19,392 bases of DNA from Aquificales bacterium (GTDB lineage: Bacteria; Aquificota; Aquificia; Aquificales; QOAS01). Position 1 is the stretch's first letter; the number at the start of each line of letters is the position of its first letter. Below, in pieces: positions 1 through 6,575 of this stretch. The translations under genes and the position numbers were made by a program. The DNA lies in contig JALVTI010000150.1 in the NCBI GenBank assembly GCA_027035985.1, forward strand, positions 1 through 19,392, read 5' to 3'. The notes beneath the pieces were generated by a model. The model ran no database searches. It was not told the DNA's origin and was given only the letters and a program-made list of their open reading frames with translations.

Positions 1-132
1 TGGCTTTCTTCCCCTCTTGGCTTTGTAGAGACCTTTTGCTATAATGAACTCATCGAATATTTGGCTGTATTGTTCGATTATTTTTAGGGCGTCCCATTCC
101 TATTTTATTTTCTCACCCGGCGTATAAAGCAT
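1..132 (-). pseudogene. Broken transposase-like N-terminus, cut by the left edge
   Basis: On the minus strand an ATG at 132-130 opens a frame reading MLYTPGEKIK, then an in-frame TAG (102-100), then EWDALKIIEQYSQIFDEFII and a basic tail ending KRGRKP at the window edge. The part after the stop has strong coding character: an amphipathic helix followed by an AT-hook-like GRKP. That layout resembles the N-terminal region of several IS transposases, but I cannot name a family. No ATG, GTG or TTG occurs between the stop and the edge, so the frame cannot restart inside the window. Most likely one base change (a sense codon to TAG) inactivated it. Alternatives are amber readthrough or a fortuitous frame. 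Confidence 0.35.
17..45 (+). promoter_or_regulatory. Candidate sigma-70 promoter for the ACP gene
   Basis: TTGGCT (17-22), a 17-base spacer and a perfect TATAAT (40-45) lie about 100 bases before the ACP start codon. The site lies inside the minus-strand transposase-like frame, so if it is active the ACP gene may be expressed from within a decayed mobile element. No transcription start is known and chance occurrence is possible. Confidence 0.3.
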
Positions 133-149
133 TATTAAATTAATAGCTT

Positions 150-398
150 ATGTTTGCATTAGAGCAAATTAAAGAACTTGCAAAAGAGATAGAAATGCTT
201 AAGGAAAAAATCGATAATATCGACCCTCAAAAGGATTTGGCTTCCCAGGGTGTGGACTCACTGGATACTTTAAGCCTTCTGCTCCTTATACAGGAAAAAT
301 ACGGAGTTCAAATCCCCGACGAGGATATTCCAAAACTCGAAACCTTAAACGATATTGTTGAATACGTAAATAAAAAACTCCAAGAAAAGGAAAATTAA
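150..398 (+). CDS. Acyl carrier protein (accessory type)
   Basis: An 82-residue acidic protein of normal ACP length, predicted to be four helices. Its GVDSLD motif places the phosphopantetheine-attachment serine at residue 37, followed by the helix II region (LSLLLLIQEKYGVQIPDEDI). The carrier would hold acyl groups as thioesters in the cytoplasm. It is not in a fab operon. It faces, tail to tail, a KAS III gene, and the two share the TTAA at 395-398 as both stop codons. This suggests a dedicated carrier for a specialised acyl chain and not the housekeeping AcpP. No Shine-Dalgarno sequence precedes the ATG, so the exact start is less certain than the identity. Confidence 0.9.
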   Translation: MFALEQIKELAKEIEMLKEKIDNIDPQKDLASQGVDSLDTLSLLLLIQEKYGVQIPDEDIPKLETLNDIVEYVNKKLQEKEN

Positions 399-1318
399 AC
401 CCTTTTCAAAATAGCGGAGGCGGAGGACAAACCAACCCCAAAACCGGATATTAAAATTCTCCCAATCCCCTTTTCGTTTAAAAACTTCTCCAACACGATA
501 GGGATTGAGGAAGATACGGTATTTCCATATTCGGAAAAATCTATTGGAACCTTTTCGGGGGGTAGTTTTAACCTCAACCTCAAAACGTCGAGCATATACT
601 TACTCCCCGGGTGGAGGATAAAGAGGTCTATATCGTCCTTTGATAGGTTGTTTTTCTCCAATAAGGTCTGTATCTGCTTGGGGACGGAGGTGAGAACGTA
701 GTTGAAAACAGCCCTTCCGTTCATAAAGAGTTTGCCATCCCTTACTATAAGGGCTTCATACTGCTTCCCATCGGTTTCAAAAATGGCATCGCGTATAACC
801 CATTTGGGGTTTTCGGTTAAGAGCGTAACCGTGGCGGCATCGCCAAAGAGCAAAGAGGTGTTTTTATCCCCCTCATCGACTATTTCGGAATAGGGGTCGG
901 AGGTAAAGAGAAGCCCTTTCTTTATTCCAAACTTTTCCATAAAGGAAACGGCTATGGCTAACCCGTAAACGTATCCGCTACAGCCCAGAGAGATATCGAA
1001 ACAGGCGCAATTTTTGGGTAGTCCCAACTTTCCGTGGACTACCGCCGAAGTATGGGGTAGTCGGTAGTCGGGGTTTTGCGTTACGACAATGGACAATCCT
1101 ATCCCGTCAATATCTATTTCTTCCTTTTTTTGGAGATTTTTAAATGCTTCCACGCATAGGTCTGAAGCCCTTTGATATTCCTCCTTTACCGCCCTTGTAA
1201 TGACACCTATTTTGTTCTTTAGAAAGTTTTCATCTATTCCAAATTTTTCCAGTTTCTCGAGGTTGGATTTTCTCTTTTGCGGAATGTAAACCCCTATATT
1301 GTTAATTCCTATCATCAT
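395..1318 (-). CDS. KAS III-type 3-oxoacyl-ACP synthase (FabH-like)
   Basis: A 307-residue thiolase-fold condensing enzyme, close to usual FabH length. The full Cys-His-Asn triad is visible: Cys113 in FDISLGCSGY, His236 in FILHPGSKYM and Asn266 in YGNTVSSSIP. GDAAT (159-163) and the C-terminal GFGVGLSSAS loop also fit. The family condenses an acyl-CoA or acyl-ACP with malonyl-ACP. Outside fab operons, such enzymes make specialised acyl groups for glycans or secondary metabolites. It is the last gene of a minus-strand operon, starting directly after the stop of the upstream gene. The start may be this ATG or the ATG immediately following it. The convergent ACP gene is the natural partner. The starter unit cannot be predicted. 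Confidence 0.9.
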   Translation of the reverse strand: MMIGINNIGVYIPQKRKSNLEKLEKFGIDENFLKNKIGVITRAVKEEYQRASDLCVEAFKNLQKKEEIDIDGIGLSIVVTQNPDYRLPHTSAVVHGKLGLPKNCACFDISLGCSGYVYGLAIAVSFMEKFGIKKGLLFTSDPYSEIVDEGDKNTSLLFGDAATVTLLTENPKWVIRDAIFETDGKQYEALIVRDGKLFMNGRAVFNYVLTSVPKQIQTLLEKNNLSKDDIDLFILHPGSKYMLDVLRLRLKLPPEKVPIDFSEYGNTVSSSIPIVLEKFLNEKGIGRILISGFGVGLSSASAILKRV

Positions 1319-1810
1319 TTACCCCACAAGGGAAAAATATATCCTCCCAACCGGTTTTTCCCCAACAAATACATTCGAAGAGGTCAATTTACTACCGAGG
1401 GTCTGATTTAAACATACCTTTAAAGGTATAAAATCGCTTGGAACCCCCTCCAATTGGAATCTTGCAAAATACCACTTACCCTTTTTGGGTAACAATTTCA
1501 AGTGCAAAAACTTGGTCAGGGCTACCAGATGCTCTATAAAGGAATAGGAACTCCTTTCCTCCAAGATTGCACAGTTATCCCGAATAAAAGCCTTTTCGGT
1601 TATCGAATCTTCATCGTATTCGTATCTACAGTTTATTGGTTTTTCCGCTTCAAAGCCGTAAAACCTCTTTTTTTCACCTCTTTTGGTGAATTCAAACGTA
1701 AAAACCAAATTGAGTTTTTTGTCCAGAGAATCCTTTAAAAGGATGTTCTTATCGGTAATCCTGTAAAAGGAGAAGTTGATATTTTCAATATCGCGGCCGA
1801 ATATTTCCAA
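1319..1810 (-). CDS. Possible hotdog-fold protein (main open frame of an apparently frameshifted gene)
   Basis: This 163-residue frame has no ATG. The only usable in-frame start is TTG at 1810, without a ribosome binding site. I do not recognise the family. The C-terminal ~75 residues look like a hotdog unit: a long helix (SFIEHLVALTKFLHLK), then strands ending in SSNVFVGEKPVGRIYFSLVG, as in FabZ/FabA-type dehydratases and AfsA-like proteins. The N-terminal half may be a second hotdog, and a distant likeness to the LpxC N-terminus was also considered. The real start probably lies at 1884 in another frame (see the entry at 1735-1884). It sits between an acetyltransferase and a KAS III gene, so a dehydratase or thioesterase role on ACP-bound chains is a reasonable guess but unproven. 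Confidence 0.55.
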   Translation of the reverse strand: MEIFGRDIENINFSFYRITDKNILLKDSLDKKLNLVFTFEFTKRGEKKRFYGFEAEKPINCRYEYDEDSITEKAFIRDNCAILEERSSYSFIEHLVALTKFLHLKLLPKKGKWYFARFQLEGVPSDFIPLKVCLNQTLGSKLTSSNVFVGEKPVGRIYFSLVG

Positions 1811-1884
1811 GAGTTTATTAAAACATCGGTGCTGTGGAGATACTTTCTGCCTCCTTTAAAGCAAAATTCCAACAATTTTTCCAT
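1735..1884 (-). other. Well-initiated 5' end of the hotdog-like gene, out of frame with its body
   Basis: An ATG at 1884 follows a perfect AGGAGG (1892-1897) with a 7-base spacer, and starts 5 bases past the stop of the acetyltransferase gene. It encodes MEKLLEFCFKGGRKYLHSTD and runs out of frame to a TAA at 1735. A one-base (-1) shift near 1810 would join it to the 163-residue frame, giving about 188 residues that read smoothly across the join. I find no canonical X-XXY-YYZ slippery heptamer in the overlap. A frameshift mutation or sequencing error is therefore more likely than programmed frameshifting. Alternatively this is an independent 49-residue peptide. Confidence 0.5.
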
Positions 1885-1888
1885 ACCC

Positions 1889-2695
1889 TTACCTCCTGTA
1901 AGGTCTAATTGGAGGCGGTTCCTCCAACCAGGCGTATATATCTTTCTTTAAAAGCTCTATTGCCGAATTGAAGAAATCTTTTGTCTTATAGCTGTAGACC
2001 TTTCCCATACCGAGATGGGCGGTATTTATGGGATGTTTTTCCGAGAAAAATTTAAAGAACTTTCGGTTTCTATCCCTCTTTATTAGGTGATATATTTCGT
2101 GATAAATAACGTGCATATAGAAGTTTTCCCTCTCAATTCTCCCATCGGGCTTTACTATGGGATGGTTGAACTCCTTGATATACCTATAGGGAACGTGCAT
2201 AACGAATTCGGCGTGGTGGATAATGCTACAGGTTAAGTTGGGAGGCATTCCCACACTTATGGTTAAGGTATTTTCAAGGGATAACAACCTATCGTAGGGG
2301 CTATCTATTCCATAGGAAAACCTCGTATTGTTGGTGCATAGGTACTCCGCCAAAGGTCCTATTGCCGTAAAGGAGGTAAACGGGTGGTAGCTCCTAACCC
2401 TCCCTTCGTAATTGAGGAAAAAGTTTGCGATAGTCCCGTGCATGGAAGGGGTTCGCCCGGGGTCGTATGGAATATCGGTATTGGCGAGATTTAGAGTAAA
2501 GGTGGAAGTCATTAAAGTGGTATCGGGGGAAATATCCCAAATAATCTCTAAAATGCTGTTCAACAGCTCTTCTTTTGACTTAAAGGCGTGGGGTCCCAAC
2601 GCACCCAAATTGCCGGAAATAAAAATTGCATCGTGCTTTTCTTTAATAATTTCTCTAAAAGCCTTTGCTATATCGTCCTTTGTGTAAAATTTCAT
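1889..2695 (-). CDS. AAC(3)-family N-acetyltransferase-like protein
   Basis: A 268-residue protein of the aminoglycoside 3-N-acetyltransferase (Antibiotic_NAT) fold, at usual length. Signature elements are the YDPG...TPSMHGTIANFF stretch (77-93), RSYHPFTSFTAIG (101-113) and HHAEF (160-164), which match conserved acetyl-CoA and active-site segments. Family members transfer acetyl from acetyl-CoA to an amino group. Many chromosomal copies lie in surface-glycan loci and are not resistance genes. Its ATG overlaps the stop of the upstream gene (ATGA, 2692-2695), implying translational coupling, and its context is ACP and KAS III genes. An amino sugar or other amine in the same pathway is the likely acceptor. 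Antibiotic resistance is not supported. Confidence 0.87.
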   Translation of the reverse strand: MKFYTKDDIAKAFREIIKEKHDAIFISGNLGALGPHAFKSKEELLNSILEIIWDISPDTTLMTSTFTLNLANTDIPYDPGRTPSMHGTIANFFLNYEGRVRSYHPFTSFTAIGPLAEYLCTNNTRFSYGIDSPYDRLLSLENTLTISVGMPPNLTCSIIHHAEFVMHVPYRYIKEFNHPIVKPDGRIERENFYMHVIYHEIYHLIKRDRNRKFFKFFSEKHPINTAHLGMGKVYSYKTKDFFNSAIELLKKDIYAWLEEPPPIRPYRR

Positions 2696-3996
2696 TTTTT
2701 AATCTCTATTAAATTATGTTTTTCTAAAATTTTCGCCGCCTCTATAAGCTCGTAAGCGCTAACTTTGAGAATGTCGGCTATATCGACAAGGTCGTTCGTT
2801 CCGTCGGCATAGGCTAAAAAGTCCATTAGGAGTTTTACAAATCCCTTCCTACCACTGTGGGATACCTTGTGATAAAGACCCCTTCTACCCATTTGGGGTT
2901 CGCACAAAACGGTCGTTTTATAGACCCTGTTGTGTTCCAAAACCTTTATAAGTTTCCTGTAAAAGTCAAAACTTTCCTGCAACCCTTTTGGGGTAACAAA
3001 TTCGAGGTTGTCCAGAGAGGTGTGATACTCTTTGTATTCACCAAATTTGGATTTCATTACGAGGCAAACCGGTAAATCCACTCCCGGGGCGCAGTATTGC
3101 CTCTCGTCGCTTCCCCTATCGAGGTAGGAATATTTCTTAAACTTTCCCCCCACAAGGGGGTCGTAGTTTAGAAGGTTTAAAGCCACCTTGTCGGCTAAGG
3201 TGTTTCCGTATCTACTCGGTAGGTAGGAAAAATCTCCCTCATCCCCTACGCAGGTTAGAACATACCCCGCCTTTACGTGTTTCCTCAGATGTTCCAAATT
3301 CCTACTGATGTAGCAGATGGAACCTATCGTTTCGGGAATAAAGACAAACCTATAGGTGTACCTCTTATTGGGGAGGTTTTCTTTAACCCACTTTGCGAGG
3401 TATATAGCCAATACGGGACCCGAGAGGTTGTCGTTTGCCAAAGAGGGGTGACACACATAGGTGGAAAAGAGAATTTCGTCTTCCGTTTCCCCTTTGAGGA
3501 TTATTTCGCCGTAATTTAGCTCCCCGTCGAAGTGCTTTGCCTTTATGACAGCCCTATAGGTGGAGTTTGGATTTAGTTCCTTAAATTGGTTGTAGCTCAA
3601 ACAAAATCCCCAATAGGGGTGGTAATAGGAGGTCACATAAGGTATCGCGTCGGGTAAATCCTCCCTGTAATGGAGATGTTCTCTTAACTCGTCAAAGGTT
3701 AGAGTTTTATCGACACCTATAGAGTAATTAACCACGTGAAGGTTGTTCCTCTTGAAGTCTATAACTTTCTTTCCCGTTTCCACCTCGAGGAGGTAAGCGT
3801 CATCTATTTTCCACTCCTTGGGAACAACCCAATCGAAACACCTTTCGCCGCTCTTTACAGCCTTTATCTCCAATTCGGGGACTACTTCTTTCAAAATTCT
3901 CAAAGTTTGTCTAACACCCTCCCCCGTAATGGAGCGGGTTATGGGAAAGAGCCGCTCCATAAGGCGGTGCATCTCCTTACCTTCCCTAATCGGCAT
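2692..3996 (-). CDS. DUF4910 / M28-like metallopeptidase-fold protein with C-terminal winged helix
   Basis: A 434-residue protein. The zinc-peptidase-like part carries STYVCHPSLANDNLSGP (His183, Asp189), IPETIGS (Glu222), SDERQYCAP (297-304) and YHTSLDN (His325). These are the expected metal and catalytic positions of the M28-like DUF4910 fold. The last ~65 residues (GTNDLVDIADILKVSAYELI onward) look like a winged-helix module, typical of the family. DUF4910 genes are common in surface polysaccharide clusters, where their reaction is not established. It is the first gene of the operon and is coupled by overlap to the acetyltransferase. Start choice is open: the first ATG has no Shine-Dalgarno, whereas Met9 (ATG at 3972) follows a purine-rich GGGAAGGTAAGGAG. 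Confidence 0.87.
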   Translation of the reverse strand: MPIREGKEMHRLMERLFPITRSITGEGVRQTLRILKEVVPELEIKAVKSGERCFDWVVPKEWKIDDAYLLEVETGKKVIDFKRNNLHVVNYSIGVDKTLTFDELREHLHYREDLPDAIPYVTSYYHPYWGFCLSYNQFKELNPNSTYRAVIKAKHFDGELNYGEIILKGETEDEILFSTYVCHPSLANDNLSGPVLAIYLAKWVKENLPNKRYTYRFVFIPETIGSICYISRNLEHLRKHVKAGYVLTCVGDEGDFSYLPSRYGNTLADKVALNLLNYDPLVGGKFKKYSYLDRGSDERQYCAPGVDLPVCLVMKSKFGEYKEYHTSLDNLEFVTPKGLQESFDFYRKLIKVLEHNRVYKTTVLCEPQMGRRGLYHKVSHSGRKGFVKLLMDFLAYADGTNDLVDIADILKVSAYELIEAAKILEKHNLIEIKK

Positions 3997-4036
3997 CGGA
4001 AAATTTAAAGTTAGAGTTGAATAAATTTATGCTTCC

Positions 4037-4384
4037 ATGTTCGGCGAAAACGAACTCTCCCACGTGCTGGTGGTAGCCCTACTCACCTTTTTGGTAAATA
4101 TCCCTTTCGGCTATTGGAGGGCTAAGGTTGAAAAGTTTTCCAAAGAGTGGTTTCTCGCCATACACCTACCCGTGCCTTTGATAGTCGCTTTTAGACTCCT
4201 CATGGGGGTTCACCTGAACATACCCACCGTGGTATTCTTTGTAATTTCTTTCTTCCTCGGTCAGAGGGTGGGAATAGTTCTAAACCGCCTGCTGGAAAAA
4301 AAATTGGGGGAGTCCTCCAAAAACCTCTTCGCCGATTTGGTCAGACTTTTTCAAAAGTCCCGCGTAGAGGGGGTAAATCGCTAA
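4037..4384 (+). CDS. Small conserved membrane protein of unknown function
   Basis: A 115-residue protein with three predicted membrane segments (about residues 9-25, 38-55 and 60-84) and a hydrophilic Lys/Arg-rich C-terminus on the cytoplasmic side. Conserved-looking loop motifs are NIPFGYWRAK (21-30), HLPVP (43-47) and GQRVG (75-79). I recall similar proteins in Aquificota and some archaea annotated only as hypothetical. No function can be assigned. It starts only 40 bases from the divergent DUF4910 gene, so the two promoters must overlap or lie within coding sequence. No Shine-Dalgarno is visible before the ATG. Confidence 0.72.
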   Translation: MFGENELSHVLVVALLTFLVNIPFGYWRAKVEKFSKEWFLAIHLPVPLIVAFRLLMGVHLNIPTVVFFVISFFLGQRVGIVLNRLLEKKLGESSKNLFADLVRLFQKSRVEGVNR

Positions 4385-4446
4385 ATCCCTTTCTTTAAAT
4401 TTTTAAAGGTAGCCCCTTCGGGGACTTGTCCACCTTTGGAGGAACT

Positions 4447-4698
4447 ATGTCCAAAAAAGAGCCCGATAAGGGTGAAACGAGGATAAGGAAGTACATAAAG
4501 AGTCTAATAAGGAACAAGAAATACCTAACGGTGGAAGATATATGCCTCTACCTGGAGAGGTATTACAAGGTTCCCATTCATATCCCTTCGGTGTTTTACA
4601 AATACAAGAGGATTATCAATGAGTGTAGGAAAGAGGTTTACAGGGAACGCCAAAGGGAGAGGAGAAAAAGGAAACGTAAAGGGGAAAGGGAAGGTTAA
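4447..4698 (+). CDS. Small basic, possibly nucleic-acid-binding protein
   Basis: An 83-residue protein starting at the ATG at 4447, chosen because TTTGGAGGAACT supplies a Shine-Dalgarno; a longer frame from TTG at 4426 lacks one. Residues 11-60 look like a compact helical or winged-helix unit (KYLTVEDICLYLERYYKVPI). Residues 61-83 are an almost uninterrupted Arg/Lys tail. The composition suggests binding to DNA or RNA, but the family is not recognised. It converges on rpoD and the two genes share TTAA (4695-4698) as both stop codons. It is separated from the upstream membrane-protein gene by 62 bases that contain the short palindrome CCCC-TTC-GGGG (4413-4423). Confidence 0.68.
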   Translation: MSKKEPDKGETRIRKYIKSLIRNKKYLTVEDICLYLERYYKVPIHIPSVFYKYKRIINECRKEVYRERQRERRKRKRKGEREG

Positions 4699-6440
4699 AA
4701 GTTTTCGAGGAAGTCCTTCAGGTATTTCGCCCTCATGGGGTGGCGCAATTTCTTTATAGCCTTGTTCTCTATCTGCCTTATACGCTCGCGGGTTACGTTG
4801 AACATCTTTCCGACCTGCTCGAGGGTATACTCCACCCCGTCGTCGTTCAGACCAAAGCGGTAAATGATAACCTCCTTCTCCTTGGGGGAGAGGGTATCCA
4901 ATACCTCCAAAATTTTCTGACGTAGCATACGGCGGGCGATAACCTCCTCCGGATTGGGAACGGTGGTATCCTCGATAAAGTCCTTGAGGTGGGTGTCGTC
5001 GTCATCCCCTATCGGGGTTTCGAGGGATATCGGTTCGAGCGCCGCCCTCATGACGCGGCGAACCTTTTCAACCGGCATATTGAGCTCGCGGGCGATATCT
5101 TCGGGGGTGGCGTTCCTCCCCTCCTCCTGGAAAATCCTCTTGGAGGTGCGGATTATCTTGTTTATCGTCTCTATCATGTGGACGGGTATCCTTATCGTTC
5201 TCGCCTGGTCGGCAATCGCGCGGGTGATAGCCTGCCTAATCCACCAGGTGGCGTAGGTGGAGAATTTGAACCCCTTGCGGTAGTCGAATTTATCGACCGC
5301 CTTCATGAGACCGATATTTCCCTCCTGAATGAGGTCGAGGAAGTGGAGTCCCCTGTTTACGTATCTCTTGGCTATGGAAACCACCAGACGGAGGTTCGAT
5401 TTAACCATCACCTGTTTGGCGTCTATAACCCTCTTCCTACCCCTTTGGATAATCTGCATTACCTTTTCGAGCTCGCCGGGGAGGACGCCCATTTTGTCCT
5501 CGAGCTGTCTTATCTCCCTTCTGAGTTTGTAGTATTCGGTTCTCAACGTCTCAAACTTTGGTAGGGAGTAACCCGCCTCCTTAATCTTCCTCTGAAGTTC
5601 GGGGTCGGTCATATAGTTGGCGAGCAGTTCGTCGATATCTTCGTGTATAGCCTTAAGTTTTTTCTCCTTAGCCTTCAATTCTTTGAGCTTTCTCCTGTAG
5701 AGTTTGTAGAGTTTGATAAGCTCGTCGGCTACCCTTTCGAATTTGGAGTATTTGACCTTCATCTTTTTGAGAATCCGGTTCATTTCGGCGTGCTTGAGTA
5801 GGTATTCCCTTTTAGTCTCCTCGCTGGGGAAGGCGAAATACTTTTCCCTAGCCTCGAGCACCTCCTTATAAGCCTTAGCCAGCTCCAGCCCCAAATCCAT
5901 AAAGAGGCGCTCGTATTCCTTCATCTTTTTGTTGGCTTCCTTCTCGCCCAGCTCGTCCAGCTCGATTAAGTCCATTACCTCGTTTATCTTTTTCTTCTTG
6001 TTGCAGACCGCCGCCCAATCGTCGAGTATCTGGTCGACCAAAAAGGCGGTTCTCAGCAGACCCCTCCGCAGGGTTTTCCTACCGAGCTCTATCTGACGGG
6101 CGTAGTAGACCTCCTGCTCCCTGGTGAGGAGGGGAATTTTTCCCATCTCGCGGAGGTAGAGCTTTACCGGGTCTTCCTGCTCGTCACCCGAATAGGAGGT
6201 GGAGGAGACTACTATCTCGTCGCGCTCCTCGTCCTCGTCGGCTAGCTCCTTTTCAATCTCCTCGCTGACCTCGTCGACCACCTTGATGTTGTGCTCCTGA
6301 AGTATATCGAGAACCTCTTCGAAGTGCTCCGATTCGAGAAAATCTTCCCCTAGTAGCTCGTTTATCTCGTCGTAGGTTACGTAACCCTTCTCCTTACCGA
6401 GTTCTATAAGTTTTTCGACATCCTCGTGATGGAAGCTCAT
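4695..6440 (-). CDS. rpoD: RNA polymerase primary sigma factor (sigma-70/SigA)
   Basis: A 581-residue group 1 sigma factor. Region 1.1 is about residues 1-57, then an acidic linker, then region 1.2 (DPVKLYLREMGKIPLLTREQ, 90-109). A long charged non-conserved region with predicted coiled coil fills about 120-335. Regions 2.1-2.4 follow (NLRLVVSIAKRY, FLDLIQEGNIGLMKAVDKFD, KFSTYATWWIRQAITRAIAD). Region 3 has IRIPVHMIETINK, and region 4.2 has the helix-turn-helix VTRERIRQIENKAIKKLRHP (549-568). It directs RNA polymerase to -35/-10 housekeeping promoters. The ATG follows GGAGGTGAT, a near-perfect anti-16S match, 5 bases away. The 135 bases upstream hold A/T-rich sequence with a possible TATATT, but I cannot assign a promoter with confidence. 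Confidence 0.98.
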   Translation of the reverse strand: MSFHHEDVEKLIELGKEKGYVTYDEINELLGEDFLESEHFEEVLDILQEHNIKVVDEVSEEIEKELADEDEERDEIVVSSTSYSGDEQEDPVKLYLREMGKIPLLTREQEVYYARQIELGRKTLRRGLLRTAFLVDQILDDWAAVCNKKKKINEVMDLIELDELGEKEANKKMKEYERLFMDLGLELAKAYKEVLEAREKYFAFPSEETKREYLLKHAEMNRILKKMKVKYSKFERVADELIKLYKLYRRKLKELKAKEKKLKAIHEDIDELLANYMTDPELQRKIKEAGYSLPKFETLRTEYYKLRREIRQLEDKMGVLPGELEKVMQIIQRGRKRVIDAKQVMVKSNLRLVVSIAKRYVNRGLHFLDLIQEGNIGLMKAVDKFDYRKGFKFSTYATWWIRQAITRAIADQARTIRIPVHMIETINKIIRTSKRIFQEEGRNATPEDIARELNMPVEKVRRVMRAALEPISLETPIGDDDDTHLKDFIEDTTVPNPEEVIARRMLRQKILEVLDTLSPKEKEVIIYRFGLNDDGVEYTLEQVGKMFNVTRERIRQIENKAIKKLRHPMRAKYLKDFLENF

Positions 6441-6575
6441 ACAATCACCTCCCCCTCTCCGAGTTTTTGGGGTGAAATAAAAATCTCTCCCTTTTTGGGC
6501 AAAAATCGGTGAGGTTTGATGTTAATATAGGAATTTTTGTATTCCATAAAGAGGATTTACTATTTTACAAATTCC

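Noticed and set aside
1319..1810. LpxC-like deacetylase, from the SFIEHLVAL helix
   Set aside because: The EH-L helix resembles LpxC superficially, but the zinc-binding histidines and the second LpxC domain are missing and the length is about half; the strand pattern after the helix fits a hotdog better.
1735..1884. Programmed -1 ribosomal frameshifting
   Set aside because: No X-XXY-YYZ heptamer in the correct frame lies in the overlap, so mutation or sequence error is preferred, though recoding is not excluded.
1889..2695. Aminoglycoside resistance gene
   Set aside because: The family match is clear, but the operon context (ACP, KAS III, DUF4910) and the probable thermophilic host point to a biosynthetic acetyltransferase.
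4413..4423. Recurrent CCCC-N3-5-GGGG palindromes, for example 3608-3619, 4413-4423, 9120-9130 and 11342-11354, as a dispersed repeat family
   Set aside because: Most lie inside genes in varying frames and follow from frequent CCC, AAG and GGG-type codon use on both strands; flanks are not conserved. Only the copy after frdA has a T-tract and qualifies as a terminator.
4989..5564. Long plus-strand open frame of 191 codons opposite rpoD
   Set aside because: It is the antisense shadow of the highly conserved sigma-70 regions 2-4, with no ribosome binding site and no domain of its own.
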